From positions 1-64,000 of the forward strand of contig DCUP01000003.1 in the NCBI GenBank assembly GCA_002327845.1: a DNA stretch of 64,000 bases, in the 5' to 3' direction. Origin of the DNA: Patescibacteria group bacterium UBA2211. Lineage in GTDB: Bacteria > Patescibacteriota > Minisyncoccia > Minisyncoccales > Minisyncoccaceae. Both the position numbers and the translations under genes were made by a program. Below the pieces are notes generated by a model, which was not told where the DNA came from, did no database searches, and worked only from the letters and a program-made list of their open reading frames with translations. Below, piece after piece: positions 16,483-25,027 of this stretch (position 1 is its first letter; each line of letters starts with the position of its first letter).

Positions 16483-17757
16483 TTAAGGAATAAAGTTTTC
16501 AAAAAAACCTTTAATCTTTTTCCCCACTCCACCGCCTCCCGAACGAGAAACTTCTTTATCAATCTTGCTCATAACCAATCCGCAGACTGTAGCCAAAGAA
16601 CTATCTTTCTCTAGTCCTTTTAAACCACTGCAATATCCAATTCTACAAGGAAGTTTAAATTCTTTTTTAGCTAATTCAACAATGCCGGGCATCTTACTTC
16701 CTCCTCCTGTTAGAACTATTCCTCCAGGCAATAGTCCTTGTTTAGAAACTTTTTTAATTTCCTTATCAACCAACTCAAATATCTCACAAACCCTAGCTTC
16801 AATAATCTTACTTAGCTCTTTTTCAGAAAAAGATAGAAGATTATTGGGCTTTTTCTTTACTGCTTTCTTTTTTTTACCTAAAATGTCTTCTCCTTCGTCG
16901 TCCTCATCTTCTTCGTCTGTTGATGAAAGATTAAAATCTATTTTCTTTTTTGCGTCACCAGAAAGACAAGAGCCGTATTGCTTTTTAATGCGTTCTGCTA
17001 CCTCTATCTCTGTTTTAAACCCTATGGCAATGTCATTAGTGATGTTTGCTGAACCAATAGGGAAAACAGTCATATTTAAAAGCTTGTCTTCTTCAAAAAC
17101 AGCAACACCAGAAGTTCCAGCTCCAATATTTATTAAGGCCACTCCCAATTCTTTCTGATTAGGAGTTAAGACGGCGTTAGCATCAGCTATTAATCCTGGA
17201 ATAATATTCTCATATTCTAAATCAACTGCCTCCACAGAATTAAAAATTCCTTCGATATCCGAATTAAAAGAAGATAAAAGCAAAGCATCTAATTCTAATC
17301 TTACTCCTTGTAATCCTAATGGATTCCTTATTTCTTTTTCTCCATCTAAAATCCATTCCCGAGGGAATACTTCGAGAATAGTTTTATTACTAGATTGAAG
17401 ATTAATCATCTTGACTTCATCATTAATTCTTTCGATGTCTTCTAAGGAAACTTTTTGATCAGCTCTTCCGACAGAAACTAAAGCGTGACTTGGAACAAGT
17501 TGAAGTTTAGTTCCGTTAATATTTACAAAAACATTGTCTATTCTGCAATTGTGTTTTCTTTCAATTCTTTCGGTAAGTTCTGTTATTCTTTTCGCAACTT
17601 CATTTGAATCTTTAATTCTTCCCTTCTGAACTCCAAATGAATCTATTTTGTCGAAGAATAAAATTTCTGGCTCAGATTCAGAATCTTTTTTAATTCCCAG
17701 AATTTTTATTGTATTCGTTCCGATATCTAATCCAGTAATTATTTTTTTTCTCGACAT
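16483..17757 (-). CDS. ftsA: Cell division protein FtsA
   Basis: Actin-like membrane tether for the Z ring. The N-terminal ATPase motif LDIGTNTIKIL (10-20), the central phosphate loop INIGAGTSGVAVF (209-221) and the C-terminal LTGGGSKMPGI are visible. The last residues (KKIKGFFENFIP) form the amphipathic membrane-targeting helix. There is a charged insertion at about 279-305: an acidic Asp/Glu run followed by Lys-rich residues, which is not part of the common fold. Operon ybeY-ftsA-ftsZ. Confidence 0.95.
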   Translation of the reverse strand: MSRKKIITGLDIGTNTIKILGIKKDSESEPEILFFDKIDSFGVQKGRIKDSNEVAKRITELTERIERKHNCRIDNVFVNINGTKLQLVPSHALVSVGRADQKVSLEDIERINDEVKMINLQSSNKTILEVFPREWILDGEKEIRNPLGLQGVRLELDALLLSSFNSDIEGIFNSVEAVDLEYENIIPGLIADANAVLTPNQKELGVALINIGAGTSGVAVFEEDKLLNMTVFPIGSANITNDIAIGFKTEIEVAERIKKQYGSCLSGDAKKKIDFNLSSTDEEDEDDEGEDILGKKKKAVKKKPNNLLSFSEKELSKIIEARVCEIFELVDKEIKKVSKQGLLPGGIVLTGGGSKMPGIVELAKKEFKLPCRIGYCSGLKGLEKDSSLATVCGLVMSKIDKEVSRSGGGGVGKKIKGFFENFIP

Positions 17758-17770
17758 GTTGCTTGTTTAG

Positions 17771-18175
17771 TTAAAATTTTATCTTAGAAAAATATTCTTC
17801 TTGTTTTTGAAACATTTTCTCTGCTGCTTTCTTTGTCTTCTCATGATCATATTTGAAAAGATGAAGAATTCCGTGGATCAAAACTAATGTTAACTCTTTT
17901 TTAAAATCTTTTCCATTCTTTTCTACCTCTTCGGGACAAATAACTACTTCCGAAATATCTTCACCTATTTCTCCAAATGAAAGAACATCGGTTGACTTGT
18001 TAATATTTCTGTATCTCTTATTTAATTTTTTAATTTCCTCTGAATCAATAATAGCAATAGACAATTCAATCTTTTTTTTATTCTTTTCTCCTTTTAAAAC
18101 CTTATCAGCAACTTTTTTCAAAAAAACTTTGTCTATTTTTCTATAATTCTTCGAAAGATTGTTTATTTCTATCAT
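17771..18175 (-). CDS. ybeY: Endoribonuclease YbeY (rRNA maturation)
   Basis: Metal-dependent RNase involved in 16S rRNA 3' processing and ribosome quality control. The zinc motif H-x3-H-x5-H is present as H101, H105 and H111 (HGILHLFKYDH), with the family motif NKSTDVLSF at about 59-67. It is 134 residues, a little shorter than typical. First gene of the operon with ftsA and ftsZ, preceded by its own promoter and separated from yqeY by a terminator. Confidence 0.94.
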   Translation of the reverse strand: MIEINNLSKNYRKIDKVFLKKVADKVLKGEKNKKKIELSIAIIDSEEIKKLNKRYRNINKSTDVLSFGEIGEDISEVVICPEEVEKNGKDFKKELTLVLIHGILHLFKYDHEKTKKAAEKMFQKQEEYFSKIKF

Positions 18176-18188
18176 TTGCTTTTCTTCT

Positions 18189-18217
18189 ATTTTACTAAAT
18201 TAAGAAAGTTATTGCAA
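18189..18217 (-). promoter_or_regulatory. Promoter of the ybeY-ftsA-ftsZ operon
   Basis: On the minus strand, TTGCAA (18217-18212), 17 bases, TAAAAT (18194-18189), then 13 bases to the ATG at 18175. The predicted leader is about 6 bases, A/G-rich and without a clear Shine-Dalgarno match. Confidence 0.62.
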
Positions 18218-18256
18218 GTTTAACTAAAAAAAGCCTATTTAAAGCCTTTGAAGTAC

Positions 18257-18281
18257 GAAAAAACCGCCATTTAAGCGGTTT
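18257..18281 (-). terminator. Intrinsic terminator after yqeY
   Basis: On the minus strand AAACCGC-TTAAATG-GCGGTTT forms a 7-bp stem followed by a T run. It lies a few bases after the yqeY stop codon and ends the hisS-rpsU-yqeY transcript before the ybeY promoter. Confidence 0.88.
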
Positions 18282-18285
18282 GTAA

Positions 18286-18783
18286 TTAATTTCCCAACTC
18301 TTCCCTAACAATCTTCGCTACCACATTCCCATCTGCCTTTCCTTTTGTTTGCGGAGAAACTTCTTTCATTACAATTCCAATATCTTTCATTGTTGTTGCT
18401 CCTGCTTTCGCAATCGAATCTCTAACAATTTTTCTAATTTCATCTTCTGTCAATTCTTTTGGAAGGTACTTTTTCAAAATTTCTAGTTCATTATTTTCTT
18501 TCTCAATCAAATCAGTTCTGCCCCCCTGTTCAAATTGACTAATGCTATCTCTTCTTTTTTTAACTTCAGAGGCAATAACTTCTATCACTTCCTCATCTGT
18601 TAATTTAACCTTCTCTTTTATTTGTTCTTCACTTAAGTTTGGTTCAGCTTCTAAAACTTTAACTCTCTTTTCCATTTCTTTGTTAAAGATAGAAGAAGTT
18701 ACCATTCTCAAAGTAGAGACGGCTAATTCATTTTTTTCTTTTAGCGCAGAAATTAAATCTTTTTTAATTTCTTCAACTATCAT
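18286..18783 (-). CDS. yqeY: GatB/YqeY-domain protein
   Basis: The 165-residue helical protein is full length for the YqeY family, which is related to the tail domain of the amidotransferase subunit GatB. The family motifs AVSTLRMVTSSIFNKE near the start and YLPKELTEDEI in the C-terminal half are present. It is thought to act around tRNA or translation, but its biochemical role is unclear. It lies directly after rpsU, a gene pair conserved in many bacteria. Confidence 0.92.
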   Translation of the reverse strand: MIVEEIKKDLISALKEKNELAVSTLRMVTSSIFNKEMEKRVKVLEAEPNLSEEQIKEKVKLTDEEVIEVIASEVKKRRDSISQFEQGGRTDLIEKENNELEILKKYLPKELTEDEIRKIVRDSIAKAGATTMKDIGIVMKEVSPQTKGKADGNVVAKIVREELGN

Positions 18784-18784
18784 A

Positions 18785-19006
18785 TTATTTTTTATTTATA
18801 GTTTTGCCTAATTTTTTGGCCTTATCAAACTCCTTCTTTTTTTCTACCTTAACCAAGGCAGCTCTTCTTTCCATGTTCTCGCTTTTATTTCTCTTGGTGA
18901 ATCTTCTTTTTCTTGCTTCAACCAATACTCCGCTCTTTTGAACGGCTTTTGTAAAGCGATACACTAAAGATTGAGAAGTTTCTCTTAATTGCTTCTGTAT
19001 CTTCAT
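18785..19006 (-). CDS. rpsU: Ribosomal protein bS21
   Basis: The 73-residue, strongly basic small-subunit protein. The central FTKAVQKSGVLVEARKRRF segment fits the bS21 fold, which sits near the platform and the 16S 3' end, where mRNA is engaged. It is followed by a Lys/Arg-rich helix. Position between hisS and yqeY (gaps of 1 base each) supports the call. Retention of bS21 is notable in a genome whose starts lack Shine-Dalgarno sequences. Confidence 0.88.
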   Translation of the reverse strand: MKIQKQLRETSQSLVYRFTKAVQKSGVLVEARKRRFTKRNKSENMERRAALVKVEKKKEFDKAKKLGKTINKK

Positions 19007-19007
19007 A

Positions 19008-20291
19008 CTATTTTTCTTTTAATATATTCTTAACTTCTTTAATAATATCTTCTTGTTTTACTTCGACCTGTTTAGCTGTCTGCATGTTCCTTACCAATAT
19101 CATATTGTTTAAGGCTTCTCTTTGTCCTAAAATTAAAACTACTTTCGAACCCAATCTACTAGCTTTTCCTAATTGAGCTTTAAGCGCATCTTTTCCAAAA
19201 GCTTCTCCTACTTTGATTCCTGCTTTTCTCAAGTCTTCTAAAATAGGTAAACTTTTCTTTTTAGCCAAAGGACCGATTTGAGCGAAGAATATTTCGGGAA
19301 CTGAAGAAAAACTAACTCTCGCTTTATTCTCTTTCATTTCCGCAATAATCCTTTCTACTCCGGCAGCCGCTCCGCAAGCAGGTGTTTCTCCTCCCCCGAG
19401 CATCTTTGATAAACTATCATATCTTCCGCCTCCTGCCAAGACTCCCCCCGTATTTTCTCCCGCCTTTGTAGATTCTATCTCGAAAACGGTTCTAGAGTAA
19501 TAATCAAGTCCACGGACAAGACGACTATCTAAACAGTAAGGAACTTTCAGTTCATCTAAGTATTCTAAGACATCTTTTAGGTGTTTTTTGCAGTCATCAC
19601 AGAGATAATCAACGCTTTGAGGAGCTGAAGCTAGTGTTTCTTGGCATTTTTCATTCTTACAATCTAAAACTCTAAGCGGATTAACTTTCATTCTTTTTTG
19701 ACAATCGGAACATAGTCCTGTTTTCTTTTCTCTTAAATATTTAACTAAAGCTTTTCTATATAAAGGACGACAGTTATCATCGCCGATTGAATTAACCTTA
19801 ACCATTAGTCCTTTCAATCCTAAATCATTAAGAACACTATACATTACTAAAATAGTTTGAACATCAACGATTGGATCTGTCTCGCCAATAATTTCTACTC
19901 CAAACTGATTGAATTGTCTATATCTTCCTGCTTGAGGTTTTTCATATCTAAAAAATGGCCCATAATACCAAAGTCTAACTGGCTGAGGCAAAGAAAGAAA
20001 ACCGTGTTCAATATATGCTCTCATAATCGAAGCTGTTCCTTCTGGTCTCAAAACTAAAGAATCTTTTCCTTTGGTTTTCAAGGTAAACATTTCTTTTTCA
20101 ACGATATCCGTATTCTCTCCTACACTTTTAATAAATAAATTAGCATCTTCTAAAATAGGAGTGTCTATTTTTTCGAAATCGTAGAAAGCAAAAACTTTCT
20201 TCGCTACTTCTTGTATTTTTTCATAATACGCTTGGTCTTGAGGAAGAATATCGTGCATCCCTGTTACTGTTTGAAATTTTGGTTTACTCAT
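19008..20291 (-). CDS. hisS: Histidyl-tRNA synthetase
   Basis: Class II synthetase of 427 residues. Motif 2 region YGPFFRYEKPQAGRYRQFNQF, the histidine-specific GLDYYSRTVFEI, and motif 3 GGGRYDSL with GVERII are present, followed by an anticodon-binding domain. An insertion of about 40 residues around 190-230 carries Cys pairs (CSDCQKRM, CKNEKC, CDDCKKH) and may bind zinc; such Cys-rich inserts occur in a subset of HisRS proteins. Third-from-last gene of the lepB-hisS-rpsU-yqeY operon. Confidence 0.96.
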   Translation of the reverse strand: MSKPKFQTVTGMHDILPQDQAYYEKIQEVAKKVFAFYDFEKIDTPILEDANLFIKSVGENTDIVEKEMFTLKTKGKDSLVLRPEGTASIMRAYIEHGFLSLPQPVRLWYYGPFFRYEKPQAGRYRQFNQFGVEIIGETDPIVDVQTILVMYSVLNDLGLKGLMVKVNSIGDDNCRPLYRKALVKYLREKKTGLCSDCQKRMKVNPLRVLDCKNEKCQETLASAPQSVDYLCDDCKKHLKDVLEYLDELKVPYCLDSRLVRGLDYYSRTVFEIESTKAGENTGGVLAGGGRYDSLSKMLGGGETPACGAAAGVERIIAEMKENKARVSFSSVPEIFFAQIGPLAKKKSLPILEDLRKAGIKVGEAFGKDALKAQLGKASRLGSKVVLILGQREALNNMILVRNMQTAKQVEVKQEDIIKEVKNILKEK

Positions 20292-20294
20292 ATT

Positions 20295-20870
20295 TTAATA
20301 TGTTGCTGTTTCTTGACTTAATGTATTAACTAATAACTCATATGGAGAAACTCTTAATAGTACTCTTCCTGTTATATTTTTGAAAGGAAGAACACCCCAC
20401 ACCCTTGAATCAGAAGAATTCCTCCTGTTGTCTCCCATTACAAAATATTCATTTTCTTTTAAGGCTAATGAATCATAATTAGTATCTCTCCATTCTTCTC
20501 GAGTCTCAGCGGAAAGATACAAGCTTTCATCAATCTCTTTTATTTCCCCATCGATACCACCAATAAACACTTCTCCATTCTTTATTTCTATTGTTTCTCC
20601 CGGTAATCCAATAATTCTCTTAATATATCTATATGAAGGGTCTAGCGGATAATTAAAAACAATAACCTCTCCTCTTTGAGGTTCTCTTAGCCTGTATGAC
20701 AATTCATCGATAATTAAATAGTCGCCCGAATGATAATTAGGCTCCATTGAGGCTCCCTTTACCATAAAAGGTTGAAATAATAGCATTCTTACGGGAATAA
20801 CTATTGCTAAAGCAATTAGCAATATCTTTAAAGAGTCTAATAGAAAAATAAAAACTTCTTTTGATTCCAT
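20295..20870 (-). CDS. lepB: Signal peptidase I
   Basis: Removes signal peptides from exported proteins at the outer face of the cytoplasmic membrane. One N-terminal transmembrane helix (about 11-31) is followed by the catalytic S41 (GASMEPNYHSGDYLI) and K84 (RYIKRIIGLPGE), and the GDNRRNSSDSRVWG box. 191 residues, full length for the Gram-positive-like short type. First gene of an operon read from a promoter divergent to pth. Confidence 0.96.
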   Translation of the reverse strand: MESKEVFIFLLDSLKILLIALAIVIPVRMLLFQPFMVKGASMEPNYHSGDYLIIDELSYRLREPQRGEVIVFNYPLDPSYRYIKRIIGLPGETIEIKNGEVFIGGIDGEIKEIDESLYLSAETREEWRDTNYDSLALKENEYFVMGDNRRNSSDSRVWGVLPFKNITGRVLLRVSPYELLVNTLSQETATY

Positions 20871-20879
20871 AATAAAGCT

Positions 20880-20908
20880 ATTATAATGGAAAAGTAATTT
20901 TTAAGCAA
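20880..20908 (-). promoter_or_regulatory. Promoter of lepB operon
   Basis: On the minus strand, TTGCTT (20908-20903), 17 bases, perfect TATAAT (20885-20880), then 9 bases to the ATG at 20870. Predicted leader 2-3 bases. Its -35 is within a few bases of the divergent pth -35. Confidence 0.72.
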
Positions 20909-20910
20909 GG

Positions 20911-20939
20911 TTTACTATTTCCTTAAAAATACATATAAT
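20911..20939 (+). promoter_or_regulatory. Promoter of pth-dprA-topA (leaderless)
   Basis: TTTACT (20911-20916), 17 bases, perfect TATAAT (20934-20939), then 6 bases to the ATG at 20946. Transcription should begin at the start codon. This promoter is back to back with that of lepB. Confidence 0.72.
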
Positions 20940-20945
20940 GGGTAT

Positions 20946-21467
20946 ATGAAATTAATTATTGGCCTAGGAAACTATGGGCCTGAATACGAAAAAACTAGAC
21001 ACAACTATGGCTTCATGGTTATCGATGAAATTCAAAGAAATAACAATTTTCCTGATTTTAAGTTAGAAAAAGAACACAATGCTTTGATTTCAAAGAAAGG
21101 AGAGATTATTTTGGTTAAACCCCAGACATACATGAATCAGTCTGGTAAAGCAGTCAAAAGCCTTGTTTCCTACTATAAAATAGATTTAAAAGATATAATT
21201 GTCATTCATGATGATGCAGAAACTGATTTAGGAGAAATAAAGGAAGTAGAAGGCAGAAGCGCTGCTGGACATAATGGAGTTAGATCAATAATAGATGAAT
21301 TAGGAACTAATGAATTTAAAAGATTAAAGATGGGTATCAATTCTGATGATTCATCATTTAATAATAAATCTCTTGAAGATGTGGTTTTAAAAAATTTCAG
21401 CTCTGAAGAAAAACCATTAGTTGAAGAAAGTATTAAAAAAGCTATAGAGATAATATGGAAGGAATAA
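20946..21467 (+). CDS. pth: Peptidyl-tRNA hydrolase
   Basis: Recycles tRNAs by hydrolysing peptidyl-tRNA dropped from ribosomes. GLGNYGPEYEKTRHNYGF carries the catalytic H19; VKPQTYMNQSGKAV, HDDAETDLG and GRSAAGHNGVRSI are the other family motifs. 173 residues, close to the normal length. First gene of the plus-strand operon with dprA and topA; its end overlaps dprA by 13 bases. Confidence 0.97.
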   Translation: MKLIIGLGNYGPEYEKTRHNYGFMVIDEIQRNNNFPDFKLEKEHNALISKKGEIILVKPQTYMNQSGKAVKSLVSYYKIDLKDIIVIHDDAETDLGEIKEVEGRSAAGHNGVRSIIDELGTNEFKRLKMGINSDDSSFNNKSLEDVVLKNFSSEEKPLVEESIKKAIEIIWKE

Positions 21468-22066
21468 TTTCTTTTGAAGATAAGAAATATCCAAAACAAC
21501 TAAAGGAAATCAAAAATCCTCCCAAAAATATTTATTACAAGGGAAATATTATCTGGAATCAACCCTGTCTAGCTGTAGTCGGCTCAAGAGACTGTTTAAG
21601 TCAAAATAAAAATATCTGTTTGAAGATTATTAAAAATCTGCCAAAAGAATTTGTTATTGTTTCTGGTCTCGCTAGAGGAATTGATACCTTTGCACATTTA
21701 TCAGCTTTAAAATCTAATAAAGCTACTATCGCCATTCTCCCCTCGGGAATTGAAAAAATCTATCCTAAAGGAAATGAAAATCTTTCTAAGAAAATTATTG
21801 AAAGTGACGGTCTTTTAATTTCTGAATATCCAAGTAAAACTAAACCAACTAAATTTTCTTTTATTCAAAGAGATAGACTTACCGCTGGACTATCATTCGC
21901 TGTTTTAGTAATCGAAGCACAAATAAAGTCAGGCACTATGCATACAGTAAAGTTTGCTCAAGAACAAGGAAAAACAATTTATGCTGTTCCTGGTTCTGAA
22001 GGAACAGATTATTTAATTTTAAACGGAGCAATTCCAGTTTTGTCCGCCAATGATATTTGCCTTTAA
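21455..22066 (+). CDS. dprA: DNA processing protein DprA (minimal form)
   Basis: Loads RecA on incoming single-stranded DNA during natural transformation. The Rossmann-like DprA core is visible: AVVGSRDCLS, VSGLARGIDTFAHLSAL, AILPSGIEKIYPKGN, SEYPSKTKPTKFSFIQRDR and AVPGS. At 203 residues it lacks the N-terminal SAM-like and C-terminal winged-helix domains of longer homologues. Pairs functionally with comEC at 10240. The dprA-topA order is common in bacteria. Confidence 0.95.
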   Translation: MEGIISFEDKKYPKQLKEIKNPPKNIYYKGNIIWNQPCLAVVGSRDCLSQNKNICLKIIKNLPKEFVIVSGLARGIDTFAHLSALKSNKATIAILPSGIEKIYPKGNENLSKKIIESDGLLISEYPSKTKPTKFSFIQRDRLTAGLSFAVLVIEAQIKSGTMHTVKFAQEQGKTIYAVPGSEGTDYLILNGAIPVLSANDICL

Positions 22067-22091
22067 ATTTTAAAAATGATATGAAAAATAC

Positions 22092-24107
22092 ATGAAGTCA
22101 TTAATAATCGTTGAAAGTCCAACTAAAGCTAATACTATAAAGAAATTCTTAGGCGCCGATACAAGCGTTCTTTCTTCATATGGACATATTAGGGATTTAC
22201 CGAAAAGCACCTTGGGTGTTGATGTAGAAAAAGACTTTGAAGTTAAATATGTTATTCCAACTAAAGCTAGAAAAAATGTTAATCTTCTTAAAAAAGAAGT
22301 AGAAAAAGCTGATACTGTATATGTGGCTACTGATCCTGACCGAGAAGGAGAAGCTATTGCTTGGCATCTAATTGAAGTTTTAAAACTAAACAAAGACAAA
22401 TATAAGAGAATATCTTTTCACGAAATTACTAAACCAGCCATTGAAGAAGCTCTAAAAAATCCAACTGAATTAAATCTTGATTTGGCTGATGCACAACAAG
22501 CAAGAAGAGTTTTGGATAGAATTGTAGGATACAAACTATCTCCCTTTCTTTGGAAAAAAGTAATGAGGGGTCTATCAGCTGGAAGAGTTCAATCGGTTGC
22601 AGTTAGATTAATAGTTGATAGAGAAAATGAAATTAAAAACTTTAAACCAGAAGAATATTGGAGTATAACCGCATTATTAGAAAAAGATTCAAAAGAACAA
22701 TTTGAAGCTATTTTAAGTAAAAAAGATGGAAAAACGATTTCCAAAATGGGAATTAAAACCAAAGATCAAGGAGAAGATATTAAAAAAGAATTAGAAGGGG
22801 CTAAATATTCAATTGCTTCAATTGAAAGAAAAGAAACAAAAAGGAGTCCTCTTCCCCCATTCACCACTTCTTCATTACAACAAGAAGGTTCAAAGAAATT
22901 AAGATACCCAGCTAAAATGACAATGAGTATTGCTCAAGCCCTGTATGAGAAAGGTCTAATTACTTATCACAGAACAGATTCTTTAAATCTTTCCGAGCAA
23001 GCACTACAATCAGCTCAAAGCTTTATTAACAACAAGTTCGGAAAAAACTATCATCAATTAAGAAGATTTAAAGCTAAGGGAAGAGCGCAAGAAGCTCATG
23101 AGGCTATTAGGCCAACAAATACTGAGAATGAACCTGATAATTTAAAGATTGAGGATAAATACAAAAAACTATACAAATTAATTTGGAATAGATTTGTTGC
23201 TTCCCAAATGACTGAAGCTATTTTTGATTCAATTAAGATTGAAGTCAAAACAGATAACAACTACACATTACAAAGCAATGGATCAACTTTAAAATTCGAT
23301 GGATTCTTAAAAGTCTATCCCATGAAGTTCGAAGAAAAAACTCTTCCTAATTTAACAGAAGATGAAAAGGTTGATTTGGTTATCATAAAACCAGAACAGC
23401 ACTTTACTCAACCACCAGCCAGATATACTGAAGCTAGCTTAATTAAAGAACTAGAGGAAAACGAAATTGGAAGACCATCAACCTATGCTCCTATTATCTC
23501 GACCATTCAAGCTAGAAACTATGTTGAAAAAAACAAAGAAAGGAGATTTGAACCTACAGAAATAGGAACAACGGTTAATCAAATTCTAGTTGAACATTTT
23601 CCTCAAATAGTAGACATTAAGTTTACTGCTAATATGGAAAAAGAATTAGATGAAATTGCTGAAGGAAATGAAAACTGGAAAACTATTTTAAAAGATTTCT
23701 ACACTCCTTTCAATGAAAACCTTGAAAATAAATACAATGAAGTAGAAAAGAAAAAAGAAGAGCCAATTCTTACCGATGAAGTTTGTCCTAAGTGTGGTAA
23801 ACCACTAGCTATCAAAACAGGGAGATTTGGAAAGTTCCTAGCCTGTACTGGATTCCCCGAATGCAAACACACTAAAAACATTGAAGACAAAACAAAAAAG
23901 ACTGGCATCATCTGTCCCGAATGTAACCAAGGAGAAATAACACAAAAGAAAACAAAGAAAGGTAAAATCTTCTATGGCTGTCCCAACTGGCCTGATTGCA
24001 ACTTTGCTCTCTGGGATAAACCAACTGGAGAAAAATGTCCTAAGTGTGGAGCTTTAATGGTAGAAAAAGGAAAGAAGATAAAGTGTTCAAACAAAAACTG
24101 CAAGTAA
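22092..24107 (+). CDS. topA: DNA topoisomerase I
   Basis: Type IA topoisomerase that relaxes negative supercoils. The TOPRIM domain has E8 and DPDREGEAIAWH (81-92), the strand-passage core has the active Tyr292 in TYHRTDS, and EEIGRP-like NEIGRPSTYAPII follows. The C-terminus carries three zinc-binding segments (CPKCGKP, CPECNQGE and CPKCGALM, each with a second Cys pair) from about residue 575 to the end. 671 residues, full length. The stop codon is within the loop of a terminator hairpin. Confidence 0.98.
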   Translation: MKSLIIVESPTKANTIKKFLGADTSVLSSYGHIRDLPKSTLGVDVEKDFEVKYVIPTKARKNVNLLKKEVEKADTVYVATDPDREGEAIAWHLIEVLKLNKDKYKRISFHEITKPAIEEALKNPTELNLDLADAQQARRVLDRIVGYKLSPFLWKKVMRGLSAGRVQSVAVRLIVDRENEIKNFKPEEYWSITALLEKDSKEQFEAILSKKDGKTISKMGIKTKDQGEDIKKELEGAKYSIASIERKETKRSPLPPFTTSSLQQEGSKKLRYPAKMTMSIAQALYEKGLITYHRTDSLNLSEQALQSAQSFINNKFGKNYHQLRRFKAKGRAQEAHEAIRPTNTENEPDNLKIEDKYKKLYKLIWNRFVASQMTEAIFDSIKIEVKTDNNYTLQSNGSTLKFDGFLKVYPMKFEEKTLPNLTEDEKVDLVIIKPEQHFTQPPARYTEASLIKELEENEIGRPSTYAPIISTIQARNYVEKNKERRFEPTEIGTTVNQILVEHFPQIVDIKFTANMEKELDEIAEGNENWKTILKDFYTPFNENLENKYNEVEKKKEEPILTDEVCPKCGKPLAIKTGRFGKFLACTGFPECKHTKNIEDKTKKTGIICPECNQGEITQKKTKKGKIFYGCPNWPDCNFALWDKPTGEKCPKCGALMVEKGKKIKCSNKNCK

Positions 24108-24126
24108 TATAACTTGCAGTTTTTTT
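24093..24126 (+). terminator. Bidirectional terminator between topA and parB
   Basis: AAACTGCAAGT-AATAT-AACTTGCAGTTT forms a long stem with a T run on the plus strand and an A run upstream that reads as a T run on the minus strand. It can therefore end both topA (plus) and parB (minus), which converge here with a 30-base gap. Confidence 0.9.
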
Positions 24127-24137
24127 ATCAACAATGA

Positions 24138-25016
24138 TTATCCTCTAAATCTTTTCAGCCAATCATTAACCTCGTCTTCTGATTTAAAATTAACAACAAC
24201 CTGAATACTATTTTTCTTTTTTTCAATTTTAATATTCTCCAAGTTTAACATTTGTCTAACTTTCTTTTCTAAGAATTCGTTAATCATTGATGGAACTTGT
24301 TTAACAAAACTTCTCTTTGCTCCAGCGCCAGCATTTCTTTCTTTTACTCTTCTTTCTGTTTCTCTAACAGAATATCCATTAGTTATTATTTCTTCTAATA
24401 ACTCTTTAATTAATTTAACATCTTTACATCCTAGTAACGCTCTCGCATGTCCTTCTGAAATACTTCCCTCTTTTAAGGCTTTTTTAACCTCTACTGGTAG
24501 GGCTAATATTCTTAAACTATTAGCAATTGCTTCTCTGCTTGTTCCAGCAATTCTAGCAATTTCTTTTTCCAAAAGACCAAATTCCTCCCTTAATCTATCA
24601 AAAGCTTCAGCTTTATCAATTGGATTTAAATTCCTTCTTTGTACGTTTTCAATTAAAGCTATTTCTAATTTTTCTCTATTTGACTGTTCACGAATAATTA
24701 CCGGAACCTGTTTTAAACCAATCCTTTCTGCTGCCCTCCATCTTCTTTCTCCAGCAACAATCTGATATTCATATGTAATTCCTCTCTCGCTCTTTTTTTC
24801 TATCTTATTAACTATAATTGGCTGAAGTATTCCATATTTCTTGATTGATTCTCCTAAAGACTCTAAAGCTTCCTCGTCAAATTCTTTACGAGGCTGATAA
24901 GGATTAGGCTTTATTTTTTCTATCTCAATCCAGAAGATAAAATCTTTACGAATTTTATCTTCAGGAACAGATATGTCTTTTTTAGGTATCAATGATTCAA
25001 TTCCTTTTCCAATCAT
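24138..25016 (-). CDS. parB: Chromosome partitioning protein ParB
   Basis: CTPase/DNA-binding clamp that loads at parS and supports chromosome segregation. NPYQPRKEFDEEALESLGESI (about 37-57), GERRWRAAERIG (about 88-99), ENVQRRNLNP and the helix-turn-helix KEIARIAGTSREAIANSLRIL are the ParB/Spo0J signature segments; a C-terminal dimerisation region follows. 292 residues. Cotranscribed with parA, 11 bases apart. I see no perfect parS site in the window. Confidence 0.96.
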   Translation of the reverse strand: MIGKGIESLIPKKDISVPEDKIRKDFIFWIEIEKIKPNPYQPRKEFDEEALESLGESIKKYGILQPIIVNKIEKKSERGITYEYQIVAGERRWRAAERIGLKQVPVIIREQSNREKLEIALIENVQRRNLNPIDKAEAFDRLREEFGLLEKEIARIAGTSREAIANSLRILALPVEVKKALKEGSISEGHARALLGCKDVKLIKELLEEIITNGYSVRETERRVKERNAGAGAKRSFVKQVPSMINEFLEKKVRQMLNLENIKIEKKKNSIQVVVNFKSEDEVNDWLKRFRG

Positions 25017-25027
25017 ATTTTAAATTA

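Noticed and set aside
16565..17158. 197-residue open frame on the plus strand inside ftsA
   Set aside because: Antisense shadow of a clear ftsA gene; Ser/Pro/Phe-rich composition and no family signal.
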